Shown: piece after piece, positions 36,973-50,206 of the stretch
Layout of the letters: the number at the start of each line of letters is the position of its first letter
Position numbering within the stretch: the first letter of the stretch is position 1
Assembly: GCA_003993805.1 (NCBI GenBank)
Contig: RSEF01000006.1
Location: 31,042,453-31,106,452, forward strand
From: Himantopus leucocephalus
Lineage: Eukaryota; Chordata; Aves; Charadriiformes; Recurvirostridae
Direction of reading: 5' to 3'
DNA length: 64,000 nt
Notes under the pieces: generated by a model
Databases searched by the model: none
What the model saw: only the letters and a program-made list of their open reading frames with translations
Told to the model about the DNA's origin: nothing
Translations under genes and position numbers: made by a program

Positions 36973-39900
36973 AATTCCTATTAAAACACTACACAAGAGG
37001 CCTTCAGATCAAATAGAGTGTGATAGAGTATTGATATGACTGATATTATCTGACTGGCTTGAGGTGTAGGTGAGAAATAGCGTTTGTTTGGTTTTGGTTT
37101 TTGTTTTTAGTGTTTGGAAACTAGATTTTTCTTACATCTCAGAGCTTAGAACTTCAACAAGGTGACATCCTGCTTAGCGCATCTTTATTTAAATGAAGTA
37201 CATCCTGAGCCAATGCGGTGAGATAAATCTGAGATACCTCACATACAGTCTATGTAAGCGTAGACAAATGTATGCACTTTAAAAGTGTATCTTGGGTTAA
37301 ACGATCATTTAGTTATCAGAATCTTTAATGAAATGGTACCATGACTTATCCTGGTGTTTTCAGGGGCTTTTAGGAAAAAAAAATAATAGTTTTTTTCATT
37401 CATATCTGTCTGTCCACTTACATTTATTCTGTGTGAGACTGCCTAAATGTCTTATCAGGTGTGACAGAGGCTCTCTGAAACTTTTTGATTTTCTTTTGTC
37501 TGCCTTTTCCGGTTAAACTGCAATCATAATGATTTAAGAAGTGAGATTTCATTTTAGATGGCTTTTTTTTGTAACAGGTGGTGGTGTGGCGTTCACAAAT
37601 GTAGTCAGAACAACTGTAAGGTGAACACTATGCCTTTAATCTGTATTATCTCTGGTGGAGTTTGACTTGTGTAGTTAATATCAAAGGTTTTAAAATCTTT
37701 TGCCAATGTGAAACAAAAGCTTTCAGGATTAGTGAATGTGTCAGAGCAACATTTGGAAAGAAGAATATGGATCTGTTTTTATCTCTTCTTTATTTGATAT
37801 TCTTATACCGAGAAAAGAAAAACAACTTCGGTAACTGTTGTGTGTTTTACAAACTGTTAAAATAGTGTTGGTGAATACTGCAGTCTAGAAGGACTTAATT
37901 CTTTATTGTTTATAGAAACAATGTGGGTCTTTGTAGATTGTTTCCTAATACACAAAGTCCTTGTTCTGGGACAAATTTAGTACAATTTCTTCATCATGTT
38001 TAGAATAATACAAAACATTGATGCTTTGGAGAGATTCAGAGGGAGGAGGCTGCCGTTGTCTCCACACCCTGCCCAAACCTCACTGCATATCAATAATATC
38101 TCTTAAGTCCAATACTAAATTGGAAATCAATACATTGTCTCTTTTTAAAGGATAAGGATAAGATTCATTTGGTACTAAAGAAAGGGACAAAATAAAGACC
38201 TTTGTGGTATGAAGTCAAAACACTGTTGAATTTGCAGTTCTAAACTATCTAAATAGTTTGCAGTTCTAAAACTATCACCAATAATTTAAAGTCTATTTCT
38301 TATTTTTCATTGAAAAGAAATGAAATTCTTTAAGAGAATGCCAAAGTAAACACAATGGATAGGCTCCAGATTCCCATACTAAAGAAAACGGTACAATATT
38401 TTTTCTTATATGCTGTTTTATTGACGTAGTAAGCAAAATATTATGAAAGGGAAGATTCAGGTTTTTTCTGCAAAGTAGATTAAACAGCACTATGAGGTTA
38501 ATTAATTGTTCCCGCTAATATTCAAATGTTGTATACTCATTTAAAAGTGCAATTAGTTCTCTTGGGGGTTTGCTTACAACCGTGGGATTTAACTAAAAAT
38601 AATAATTTTCTTGTTAGCATGCAGTAAATTCTGAGAAGATTTAGTTTTGGTTTAGTAAGCATAAACAAAGATGAGAACAGTTTTAAACAATGCCTTTCAT
38701 TATATGAACAGTTTGCAACTTCTCCTTTCACTCACTGTTCTCAGGACTAAGCATCCTTATAAATTACACTTGAGTGTAGGTTGCAGTTAATTAGTGAGCT
38801 TTGCACGGCAACGTTACTCCTTGTTAGCTCAAAGTATTCTCAGAGGGCTCTATGTTTTTATCTTATGTTTGGTTGTAGTGAAGCTGACTTTTTTTTTCTG
38901 AATTAGTCTCTTTACTGCAGTTTCTAGCAGTCCCACTTTACTATTGTGGTTTTGGAAGTCTAATAAATTATTTCAGAACTTTGTCTCCATATTGGAGTTG
39001 TTACATTGACTGCCCATTTGTTCACCTCTAGTTTAACTGTCTTCCTGCTTTCAGGAAGTGGGGAGCTCAACTCACGATGGCTGAGAAGAGAACCTGAATT
39101 AAAAAAAAAAACAAGTCCCCTATAAAGAAAACTTAAATGTATCTAAACGGAAGTCCCACTGGAATACTAGCTGTAATCTCTGTAGATGGAAACTGGGGAA
39201 TTTGTAGTCTTTTCAGTTTGCCAGATTTTACATGTTTTTTTAAGCAATGCCACAACAGCGAAATTTGAAAAGAGTAGGAGAAATAAGTGTTATGACCTAA
39301 TGCGTGACTCTTGCTAGTAGTTAACATCTAAGTGTCATCATTTGTGTCTAATAGCTACTGAGACACTTAAAAATCTTGAAGCTTGCTTCTACTGCTTATA
39401 ATGTGTCATTCACTGGGTAAATATTTACAAAATATGAAATGTACAGGTATCTAGCCTAGTTAGAATTGATGCATAGTTAAAGAATAGAAACCAAGCAATG
39501 AGGTAGTAAATAGAATGGTTGGTTGCTCTTCATAGAGCTCATATTTTCAGTAAGCAGGTTTTTTGTTCATAATAGTGCAGAAAAGAGGCAAACTAACTGC
39601 AAGCCCTGCTCAAAATTGTGAATGTTGTGGAAATGTGAGCACCAAGGCGACACTGTATTTTCAAAGTTTAATTGTATTTTTATTCCTAGGGCAACTATTT
39701 TCCTAGAAATCAAGGAGTTAAAACAATTCATGAAAAGTTTGTTGAAGTTTTGGAATAACATATTGTGATGCACACAGTAGAAAATGAGTCAGAACTGTAT
39801 CATACACTTCCAGGCCAATTTAAGATCAAAAATTAAAGGAATTTAAATAAAGGTGGGGATAAATTTCTGAAAGAGATATATAATTCCTTAGCAATTTGTG

Positions 39901-41341
39901 TAATTAAGAAACAGAGGAGGATTTTGAGCCTCAGTAGTAATTGGCTATTCAGTAAAGGTAGGCTTGCTCACTTCACTCATCTGCAAATTATTCAGCCCTC
40001 ATTAAATTAGTGCTGAGGCAGCAGTAGCGCCTGAAAAATGTGTCATGACTATAAATGATCACGTTCACTGTAGATCTCAAAGCAACTTAGTCTGACTTAA
40101 ATTTTCTGAGTAAACTAGATTTCATGTGAAATACCAGCTCTCTAGTTAAGGTTACACAATTTTCCTCTCTAACATAGTTCCATAATTACTACTTAAAAGA
40201 AAATTAAAATTGGGTAGTTTAGAATAAGAGAAGAGCACATTTTTGAAGTTATTAGTGATCAGTATTTAATAAATTCCTGTCATGACTAAAACTTGCCTTA
40301 TATTCAGTTAAATAGGACTGTAGATGTGAGTGCAGAATGACATTCCATTGGTATGCATCCTATGATTGCAATTTTGCTCTTCTGTCAGATGAAAATAAAG
40401 CCCTGTCCAGCAATTTGTCTCAGAATTTGATAATTCCTAAATCTTTTCTAACTTAACAAAGAGGTTGATTTTTCACTTAAAAGGGTTTTTGGCAACTTTT
40501 TATCAGTGTTATAAAAGATTGTTCTATAAAACCAGATAAACCGTGACTAGCTGCATTTCAAGCACAAGTATATGGCTTCTAATATGGGCTGTGAGTTCTA
40601 AAAACTGGCCTAGAAAGAAAAAAAATGAGAGGAGAAACATATTCTAGAGAATGGTTCTAAATTTTAAAGGGTGTAGTGGGATAAAGCTATGGAATAATTC
40701 TTAAGATATATTTGATTGCATTCTCCAGTGCAATATTAGTAGGGCCTGTTACAAGCTTTCCCAAGATGGATTTGGCCACCTGCTTTGTGTTGCATTGCTT
40801 TGTTTCACTGTAAAATTTTACTTTGATCATTTCTGGGTATTTTCCTCTTTCTCTCTTTTTTTTATTTTTTTCTTTTTAAACTGATAACTTACCTAGGATG
40901 CTGTCGAGTAAGCTTGGTTGTTGTTGATGTTGTTTTAAATTGAATTGTATATAACATATAACAGGAGTTTTCATAGATATACCTTGAAGCCTGATTTTTT
41001 TTTTTTTAAAAACTCTCCACTAAAACATTTGAAAGTGTATATAACTTTTCAGAATATGATGAGCAATAGTATTCCAGAAAAAATAGTCTCAATTTGAACA
41101 GCCAGAATATGAGCAGTAGTATTCTATAATCAGGTTTAAATTCTGACCTCTACATCTTGAAAAAAAAAAATAGAAAAAATAGTAGAGTGCAATTCATATT
41201 TGTTCCTATGAGCCACTGTTTCCTCCCTATCTTTTCCTCTTCCCACATGAGGGAAAAATTATTAAGGCAAAGTTTAATGCACTTTGCCAGTTCACACAGG
41301 AATCTACAATTTAATTGAAATAATTCCTAAATCCTACGCCG

Positions 41342-41414
41342 TATGCATCGGTACAGGTTAGGGGCTGACCGCCTGGAGAGCAGCTCTGTGGAAAGGGACC
41401 TGGGAGTCCTGGTG
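41342..41414 (+). repeat. CR1 LINE ORF2 fragment, plus strand, left of gap
   Basis: The plus strand reads YRLGADRLESSSVERDLGVLV, cut off by the N gap. This is the SSxxEKDLGVLVDxKL region of CR1 ORF2 in forward orientation, opposite to the CR1 piece on the right of the gap. Confidence 0.75.
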
Positions 41415-41514
41415 NNNNNNNNNNNNNNNNNNNNNNNNNNNNNNNNNNNNNNNNNNNNNNNNNNNNNNNNNNNNNNNNNNNNNNNNNNNNNNNNNNNNNN
41501 NNNNNNNNNNNNNN
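41415..41514. other. Assembly gap of 100 N
   Basis: Exactly 100 Ns, again the placeholder for unknown size, between two CR1 fragments of opposite orientation. Confidence 0.95.
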
Positions 41515-41822
41515 TTGATAAAGATATTAAAGAGAACCGGCCCCAATACTGAGCCATAGGGAACACCACTTGTGACCGGCTGCCAACTAGATTTAACTCC
41601 ATTCACCACTACTCCTTGGGCCAGGCCATCCAGCCAGTTTTTCACCCAGCAAAGAGTATGTCTGTCCAAGCCATGTGCAGGCAGTTTCTCCAGGAAAACG
41701 CTGTGGGAAATGGTGTCAAAGGCTTTACTAAAGTCTAGGTAGACACCATCCACAGCCTTTCCCTCATTTACTAAGTGGGTCATCTTGTCACAGAGGAAGA
41801 TCAGGTTTGTTAAGTAGGACTT
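41515..41822 (-). repeat. CR1 LINE reverse-transcriptase fragment, minus strand, right of gap
   Basis: The minus strand is open for about 90 codons and reads [20 protein letters not shown], then [19 protein letters not shown], then [20 protein letters not shown]. These are reverse-transcriptase blocks of CR1 ORF2 ([28 protein letters not shown]). The Q expected before GSVLG is Y here, and several other positions are changed. It is a truncated, inactive copy. The right end is near 41822. Confidence 0.9.
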
Positions 41823-42345
41823 GCCTTATATAATTTTTCAGCCATGGATTAAACCTGAGTGGCCAAAGAAAGATGTGAGATCAAAGATGGAATATGTCTC
41901 TGAGAGAAGCTGGTGGTGACTCTTGGTTCACTTGTGAAATACGATATAGATCCTGAACCACGGCTGGTTCCCTCTAGGTATGTTATAGTGTTTTATGTAC
42001 CTTGGCTTGTAAATTAAATCAGTTGAGAACCTAATTCACAATCAGATCAACATCTCTGCTTTGGAACTGAAAACATCTGTCCTTTGCCTGGTGCAGACAG
42101 CTGTGCTGTCTGGCGCTCTGGCATTCACCTACCTCTCACAGCCCATAGTGTCTCTACAACTGTGTTCCTTATGTTTGAACTGGTGTTAATGAAAACTACC
42201 TGTGCAGAGATTACATGAGGAAAAGTGTGTGTTTTCAGTATCTTGAGATTTTTACAGTGATAGGAGCAAGAAAGGTATGTAAATATATCCTGGAACGGGC
42301 AAAGGCCTTTATTCCTCAAAATCTGCTTTTTCTCTTGGTGATCAC

Positions 42346-42622
42346 ATAGTGATAGGACAAGGGGGGATGTCTTTAAACTGGAAGAGGGTAGATTTAGATT
42401 AAATATTAGGAAGAAATTTTTCACTTTAAGGGTGGTAAGGCACTGGAACAGGTTGCCCAGAGAAGTTGTTGAGGCCCCATCCCTGGAGGTGTTTAAGACC
42501 AGGCTGGATGGGGCTTTGAGCAACCTGGTCTGGTGGGAAGTGTCCCTGCCCATGGCAGGGGGGTTGGAACTAAATGGTCTTCAAGGTTGCTTCCAACCTA
42601 AACCATTCTATGATTGTATGAA
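42346..42622 (+). repeat. CR1 LINE 3' end, plus strand
   Basis: It runs from atagtgataggacaaggggg through gatttagattaaatattagg and ggcactggaacaggttgccc to ccattctatgattgtatgaa. This is the complete terminal segment of a CR1 with its tail. The encoded residues include [20 protein letters not shown]. It is one of the less diverged copies in the window. Confidence 0.92.
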
Positions 42623-43314
42623 GATGAAATGATAAAAATTAGTAGAATTTGTGCGATGTAATTTTACTCATACACCCTAAATATTTTTGTTTTCTAGACT
42701 AGCTTTTTTATAGCTTATAAATCAATAATAAAAGTGTATTCAATGTGTATTAGCGTTGGAGTTGTGGATGTGCCACTTTTATATCTGTCTCTGAATTGCC
42801 TAAAGATATTGATCAGTATCGGCATTACAGATTTTAGAGTGTGGAACATTTCTCCTGTTTTTTCCTGAACTTTGATTTCTGTGACTTGCTGTTAATTTAT
42901 ATGTATTTTATTATCCACATTGTTCTCACAATTGGTAATCAGTATAGTAGCCACTGGAAAAAACCCCCACAATTTCATTACGACCATTTGGCCTGGTTTT
43001 TGACTTTATCAAACAATAGTAATCAGGATTGGCTTTGAACAGAACAAACACAGGTTTTTACTAGAGCAGGAGCATATGATGGGTGGGGGTTTTGTTGCTT
43101 TTTTTGTGGGGTTGTGCTCAGCAAGGTAGAACAATTAAGATTAAAACTGTCTGGTCAATGACTGGTGAGATGATAAAGTGAGAGAATAACACGGTGAATT
43201 CTGTCAAAATGTGAAGTTCTTGCTGTTGAGCTATTCTTTGAAATGTTTTAACCAATAATTAAAAAAAAAAGCATTTAACTAATTATGTCATGTTTGTTTC
43301 ATTCTGATTCATAG

Positions 43315-43528
43315 AAAATTTCACCTTGGGTAGGTTTACGCAAGATCAACATCTCCTACTGGGGCTGGGATGACATGTCTCCTTTTACAAATACAACTCT
43401 GCAGTGGCTTCCTGGAGAGCCAAATGACTCTGGCTTCTGTGCGTATCTAGAAAGAGCAGAGGTGGCAGGTCTGAAAGCGAATCCATGCACTGCAATGGCA
43501 GATGGTCTTGTGTGTGAAAAACCTGTTG
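43315..43528 (+). CDS. ATRNL1: ATRNL1 exon: second half of C-type lectin-like domain
   Basis: The exon encodes 71 codons: KISPWVGLRKINISYWGWDD, MSPFTNTTLQWLPGEPNDSG, then FCAYLERAEVAGLKANPC to GLVCEKPV. WVGL is the family's WIGL motif, and GEPNDSGFC holds an EPN triplet at the usual calcium-site loop. The WND motif that completes the calcium site in sugar-binding lectins is absent, so carbohydrate binding of the classical kind is doubtful. NIS, NTT and NDS are glycosylation sequons. It begins with AAA after the acceptor ttctgattcatag and ends before gtaagc at 43529. Confidence 0.96.
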
Positions 43529-45579
43529 GTAAGCAATCTCTTATCCTCAGTTACTGTTACTGTCATGATTAGCAACCTGTTTGGATTTTCATTTAGCTAA
43601 GAAGGATTTCTGGAGAATTTGCATTAAATAATTAAAAAAAAATAAATAAGGAGCTTTAATCTAGAAAACAAATAAAATTCCTATTCCAGCAAATATTTAT
43701 TTGTGAATTAGTTTACATGGCTCAGTTTGCCTTACACTATAGAAGTCCAATAAATTGCCTCCAAATGAGTAGGAGTCAGTGACAACGGTGATTACAGCAT
43801 GGAAGTGTCTGTGGAGGTGTTCAACAAGGCTGGTGTTTTCTTTCTGAATCTCACTGAACATCACTGAACATTTTTATGGTCTAAAAGACTGACAAAACCG
43901 AAAATTCTTGTTCCCACCTTTTAGGTTTGTTTCTATGTAAAGATTACTGTAGCAAATATTCACTTGACAGTTCAAAATTAGTATTTTCATGCTCAGATTG
44001 TCCTGTGTTTCTCATCATAGCTGTGAGGTTGAGCACATGAAGTTCTTTAAATTTCCCCTTCAGATTTATTTTGGCAATTGTCTGCGTAAAACTGGAAAAT
44101 AGCTGCATTGTTGGGGTGTTGGGAACGCTACCTATCAATCTGATGGTTTTGTTGTGAAATTGTCAGACTTGTTAACTTGTGTGACCAAAGTGTGATTTTA
44201 CCAATCCTTAATTTTCTTATAAGCAATTCCAAGCAGCAATGTAATTACGAAATATATATTTTACACTTGTTGCTACTGCCATTTATATTTCCTAAAAATG
44301 TCATGTTTCAGTGTTCTTAACTTTGAGCTAATAGTTAATTATTTACCAGATGTTTCTCAGAATATTAAAAGATACAGTCACAAGGGAAGAGACAAAATGG
44401 AAAGGATACACTAGGTGGAACACAAATGACTTTAAGATGCAGTATTTTACAATTAGATCAACATTATATGCATCTCTTACTGGTGTCTTGTTTTAGGGTT
44501 TTTTTGATCTTGAGGTGCTTCAAAGACTATAGATATCAAAGTACTTCAGCCTTATGAGAATACTTTTATAGTTCAGCTGATTTTTGTTAGGGTTATTTAT
44601 TTATTTATTTATTTTTATTGATTACAAGCTACAGCTTGAATATGTACATAGTAGGTCAAATCCAGGAATAGCAGTGGTTAAGTGATTTGGCGTACTATAT
44701 TAGTGGATGAAGAATGGCTTGAGAACTAGGCTCGTATTGAATATGAGTCAATAATATACAAAACCATGGAAGTGCATAAGAAGGCTTAATTGTGATGTTT
44801 CACAAGGCTATTCTGTATGGAAAATATAGTGCCATCTATACTTTTGTGTTCCTACCGAGCAATTGCAATACTGTTGTTCTTGTACACTTTACAGTTTTAC
44901 TTGAAATCAAAGCAAAAATGAGGAGTTCGAGTATACAAGTTCCATTTGTGTGTTACAACTTTTTGATATGACATACACCATTAACCTAGTCAAAATGTGG
45001 TCTCTAGTAGAGAAAAACAAATAAAAACCAAAACCCAACCCAACAAAAAAACCCAAATGACCAAATCTGTTTTGCATTGAGCAATGTTGCTTTTGTTACT
45101 TTCCCTTTGGATTCTAGTGACTTTCATATATACAGTGTAAGGCAAAATTGTAGGAGATAAGTCACAAGTAGAATGTTTGTTGCTAAACTAATGAGAACAA
45201 TAGACCCAGAACTCTACTGTACTTGCTATAGAAGCTTGAGAGTTATTTTATGTCATGTATGTGCAAGTAACTTAGCTGACATTACCAGGCAATGAATGTT
45301 AAATTTACTGATTCAGTATATAGATAAAATTGCTGTGACAAATTTTAAATGGACTCTTTTAGAGCTCTATTATGACTCATGCGGAGTGTTACTTAATAAT
45401 TTTTATAAAATACTATTGTATTTATATACTCCACTGAAAGTTTGGATGAAATTATTTACAGCTAGTTAAGGAAGCAACCACTGTCACTTTAACAAGGATT
45501 TTTCTAATGGAATATGTAAGTAAAGAAAAAGGAGATTGCACTTGTGTTCAACATTATAAATGTTGTGTCTCTTTTCCAG
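43529..45579 (+). other. Intron
   Basis: 2.05 kb. It contains a (TTAT)n microsatellite at 44593-44617 and a small duplication (cactgaacat twice) near 43853. Nothing else is recognised. Confidence 0.85.
44593..44617. repeat. (TTAT)n microsatellite
   Basis: About six tandem TTAT units. Confidence 0.9.
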
Positions 45580-45768
45580 TCAGTCCCAACCAGAATGCCA
45601 GACCCTGCAAAAAGCCGTGCTCCCTGCGAACAACGTGTTCTAACTGCACAAGTAATGGTATGGAATGTATGTGGTGCAGCAGTACAAAACGATGCGTTGA
45701 CTCAAATGCCTATATAATCTCCTTCCCATATGGACAGTGTCTAGAATGGCAAACTGCCACATGCTCCC
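45580..45768 (+). CDS. ATRNL1: ATRNL1 exon: PSI repeat after the lectin domain
   Basis: The exon encodes 62 codons: SPNQNARPCKKPCSLRTTC, SNCTSNGMECMWCSSTKRC, VDSNAYIISFPYGQCLEW, then QTATCS. It has a PSI signature (C-C-C-MECMWC-C). The opening SPNQNARPCKKP distinguishes ATRNL1 from ATRN. NCT is a glycosylation sequon. The two leading bases complete a valine begun at 43528. The donor gtgagt at 45769 leaves a C that joins CT of the next exon to give proline. Confidence 0.96.
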
Positions 45769-48700
45769 GTGAGTATCTTCATGAACGTTCATCCTATTAA
45801 ATATGCTGTTGGATATTTTTCCATTCATAAGAGCATCTATGTGAATAGGATTCAGCATGTTCACTAAAGATAAAAAATAATTACATATGAATCACATTAT
45901 ATAGCTACTAATGAGGGCAGTCAGTACTGTGTATGTAGTTTCTAGATACAGATAAAATATTGGTAATTCTTTTATGATGAAAAATATTTAGTCTGTTAGA
46001 ACAGATAGTAAAAAGTGTTTATTATTTTCAGATAAAGAAAAAATACCATGGTTATTTTTGCGACTAGCGCTAGTGTGTTAAATAATGGCCATGAGTTGGA
46101 ACAAAATACTGTTAAAATTACAGAAATAATATGCAGACCTTAGACTTACACCACATCTAGTTATTAAAAAAAAGGATGAGCTGAATTCAGAGTTTTGAAG
46201 ATTCTGATTTATTTTGTTAGTTGATTTAAAGAAGTATATTTTCCTAGCGTGTAAAGTCAAAAACAAAGCAGGTGAGTTTTGTCAAGCAGAGAAGGTACTT
46301 TGCAGATATGCCCTTGGGAAGCACATGTCATCAGAAATTGATACAATGCGTCTGTAAGACAATAAGAAACCTACTCAATGTACCTTTCAGTGTACCATTC
46401 AGCTAAAGGTACTTCTTCCCAAGTCTGTAGTGACTGGACCTTGTTACGTTCAGCACTGTGCAGTTCCAGTGTATGTCGGTGCCATAATTCATGCAGATGC
46501 TGGAGCAAGCTGCCCGGTGCCTTAGATTATTGTCTCAGTTGTGATTTATTTAGAAAAGTTTCTCAGTTGCCATCCTACAGAAGACTGGTTCTTAGTAATT
46601 TTACTGTCCTTCAAGATTTGATTAAAATATTTCCTACCTTTGAAGGACTCCGATCCAATGGGACCCAAACTTAATATATAGGACTTCTGAAGTGTACCAC
46701 CAAACTCTCGTTATTGCTCTTCTCTGTGGGAGTGGTTTTTCTAGTTACTTGCGACTTCCTTTCCCTCTCCGTAAGGGTCTTTTGATATCAGCATCTCTGG
46801 AACGTTTTATTTCTGGATATGTTGTGGCAGGATTGATGATGTCCAACAAGAAGGAACTTGCTTTAGGGTCCTAATTAGATCATGATTTCATTTCTTAGAT
46901 TATGGATGCAAATACAGAAGGTAGTTACTTGCTTTCACCTAAGCCTCAGGAAAATATTAAGTAAAATAAGGTCCTGTCATAACTGTAATAGGGAATCATT
47001 GATATATTCTGATTTTATAAGAGAATTGGCTGTACGTACCAGACCACTACATATATCTGGGTTAAAAGAAAATAAGGAATAGGAAAGTTTTTATTTTGGG
47101 TGAAGATAGCCAAGGATAGTGGAACCTGCAGAGCCTGTATTCCTACCTTAATAGATATTCCTTCTTCATCCTTAGTAGTCATAAAATATAATGAACCGGT
47201 ACAATGTTGACCTGTTCTGGTAAATTTTTATGCTTAGTAAATTTCAGATATTAATCCAGGTTCTAGTCTGGACTAGAAGCTTGGTTTACATATTCGTTGG
47301 GTCTTTATGTCCTCTAAATCCACCAATCAGCCCACATTTGGTCTAAGAACAAAGAAATAATAGGAACATTTAATGTCTTGTCCCATATATTTGGAATAAT
47401 AATACTGTAATTATGTAAAGGTTTAGTGAACTGTTATGAGAGAAACATTTTTTTCACTCCTATAAGGAATCAATTTTGCAACTTATAAAAAATTGATAGT
47501 GTTGTGGCAGAAGATAAATAGATTGAAAATTTGGAGATAAAATAGAGAGACCGCGACATGAATGATGCTTAGCTTTTTAAAATAGGATATATTATTTCAG
47601 CTGGAACTTTTAATTCTGTTTTGTGCTTGTGTAGTATTTGCACATCATGCAGATTCCATTTCTTTGGGGAATACAAAAAGTTGTTTTTAATTTAATTGTA
47701 ATTTTTGTCAGGTCTGTAAAAGTTTATATTAAATAAGGCAAATGGGATTTGCTATATACAAGTTCATCATTATTTAAAGGCAGTTTTGTATGAAAATGTA
47801 TTTTCTGTTCAACAAATTAAAGGAAGTCAAGATTCCGTGTCTGTAAGCAGGGGTTTTTTTTTCAGTTTAAAGCATCAGCTATTTTGCATTTACACAAGAC
47901 AGTGAATGTCCAAATGACATGTGGTTCAGACATTGTTTCAGTCTAAATGACTTGAAACTTTTATTGGGTAGATAAATCATTATGTCTGCTGAGGTAAAGA
48001 AGTATTAAGTGGATTCCCTTTTTGAGGGTTAGTGTTTCTACTTACTTGGAGATATACCTTAAAAAAAAAAATCCTCTTTTTAAAATTTTATTTTTATTCT
48101 GAATGACTGATTTCTGAGTTTTTGAGTGTCATGCTCTGAATGAAAAAAAACAACTCAGAACTTCACACAAGCATGTATGATTTATATAAAAAAAATAAAA
48201 TACTGTAACAGCTAAGAATTTCACATTTATTTTCACAAATTAATATTAAAATGAAGAACACTGTTTTATTGGTGACATTTTGTCATTTTAATACCTGCTT
48301 GCCAAAAAGTTGTATTCCACTCTTCCCCCATCTTCCATCCCTTATGACTTTTGATTGAATAGCTGACAGTTGAACAATCTTGGACCACCTCTAGAATTTG
48401 AAAGAAAAAAAAAATCTGCTTGAATATTCCCTTCTTCCATAAACCATAACTTCTCAGTTAGCTCTCTTCAGTTTTGCAGCTGAATGCCACTACAGAGAAT
48501 ATCTGAGGATTTTCACTTTTGGTTCTGTCTTCCATGAATATAGTACAGCTGGTACTTCAGAGCTGTTTTCTTCTTGCTTTATAAATAGCAGCATGAGAAT
48601 TGTTTGGATCATCTCTGAAAGGGCAAGCCAGCCAGTACAGAATGGTAGTCTTTATTTTTCTGCTGATCTTCTAATGTATTCAAAAAACAAAATCTGTATC

Positions 48701-49232
48701 ATTCAGCTTCAGATTTGATGAGGTTTGGTTTTAAACTGTTTGTGTCACATGGTTGACGTTGATTTCCAAGAACAGTTGAGCTCCTTTTTTTTTTTTTCCT
48801 CCTGCCTCTTTCCATATTTGGGAAACTTGAAACATTTCCTCCTATATGGATTCTTCCAAGTCTAATGATACAGGAGCTCATGCTCCAGCTTTCTGCACTG
48901 TCCTTTTCAGATCTCATTCAGATTCTTAACTGCCTGTTTTCTTGATTTCTGTATGTATCTTTATACTACTGGAGTATTTTTACTTTGACAACTTTCATTA
49001 CTTTTAAACAATTTTAATAGTTGCTGAGGTCAGAGTAGCTAGCTTTCCTCTGATGTCAGATTATTTAATTAGAAATGAAATTGTTGTTCTTAGTATAGCC
49101 TTTATAGCATGGATTCAAGTATTCCCTTTATGGAGTAGAGTGGTCCAGGTAGCTGTGAATGTATTAGTTGGATATAGTGTCCTGGGTGCAGCTGAGCCAA
49201 ATTGAGAGGTTACAGTCATGTAGGAGCCATTT

Positions 49233-49279
49233 GACTGTCCTCCAAAAAAAAAAAAAAAAAAAANAAAAAAAAAAAAAAA
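49233..49279. repeat. Poly-A run with an N
   Basis: An adenine homopolymer of some 45 bases interrupted by an N at 49264; the length is uncertain. Confidence 0.85.
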
Positions 49280-50206
49280 TAATTTATTTTTAAAAAGAAA
49301 CTTAAACTGTTTCTGGTTTCCTGGTGGTATCTTCCTGAAGTTCATGGACGCATTTAAAATTTATTTAAGTGTCTACAAAGTTAATGTGAGAAGAGACAGG
49401 GACCCAGAGCGATCAATGTTCAAATGATTCTGATGTTAATTTGATTCAGTGTTACAGCATTAATTTAAAAAAATTAAGATGTGGCAGAAAAAGCTCAAAC
49501 TTGTGAACTCTAATGGCGTTCCTGGAGATACTAAATTGTTAACTTGTTATTAATAAGAAATGGCAGTAACTTCAGAATATGATTTTTTTTCTTTGTTCTA
49601 AACAGATTTCTTAAAATATGAAGAAGAGCATTTCTATGAGAAATTAAATTATTTAAATAAAATTTTAGTATGCAAATTATTTTTCTAGTATGCAAATTAA
49701 AAAATGAAACCTGATTTACTCTAACAGACAAGTCTCTTAAAGTAGCTCAATTAAATGAGATTGAATTATGACTCGTAACTTAAGAATTCGTTTTTTGGAA
49801 AGATGTGTAATATGCTAGCTTGTTTCAAAAGTTCTATATAAGACGACTGAGTCATGTTTGTAGATGAATACTCAGGTGTGATCCTGGGATACTTTGGTAC
49901 CCAAATACATTTTTGGTTTGAATTTGAATTATCACAATTCTTGTATTATTATCACTCTTACTGGGATTATTGGCCTTGTCTTGAATTCTAGCGCTTTTGT
50001 TGGAAGGACTGTTTATGTCAGTAAAATTAGGAATGTACATATCCCGTAGTATATATTAATTATAAGTACAGAATATATATTTTATCATGGGATTTAATGA
50101 AGGTGTGTAATATTATTGTTCTGCTTCGTTATGTTTGTTTATTTGAAATCTTTGTTGTTGCACTGCGGTGTAAAAAACACCTGCTGTGTATTTTGTGATC
50201 TCTGAA

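Larger units (their letters stand above)
33721..43314 (+). other. Intron splitting the lectin domain
   Basis: 9.6 kb. It contains a TA/TG-rich microsatellite at 34965-35090, a poly-C run with an N at 36957, poly-T runs, the CR1 pieces around the gap at 41415-41514, and a CR1 3' end at 42346-42622. The stretch 35700-35960 is richer in GC, but I recognise nothing in it. The rest is unique AT-rich DNA. Confidence 0.8.

Noticed and set aside
41358..41783. 141-codon minus-strand frame spanning the N gap
   Set aside because: The right part is CR1 reverse transcriptase, but the frame is only continuous because Ns were read through. It is annotated as a repeat fragment, not a gene.
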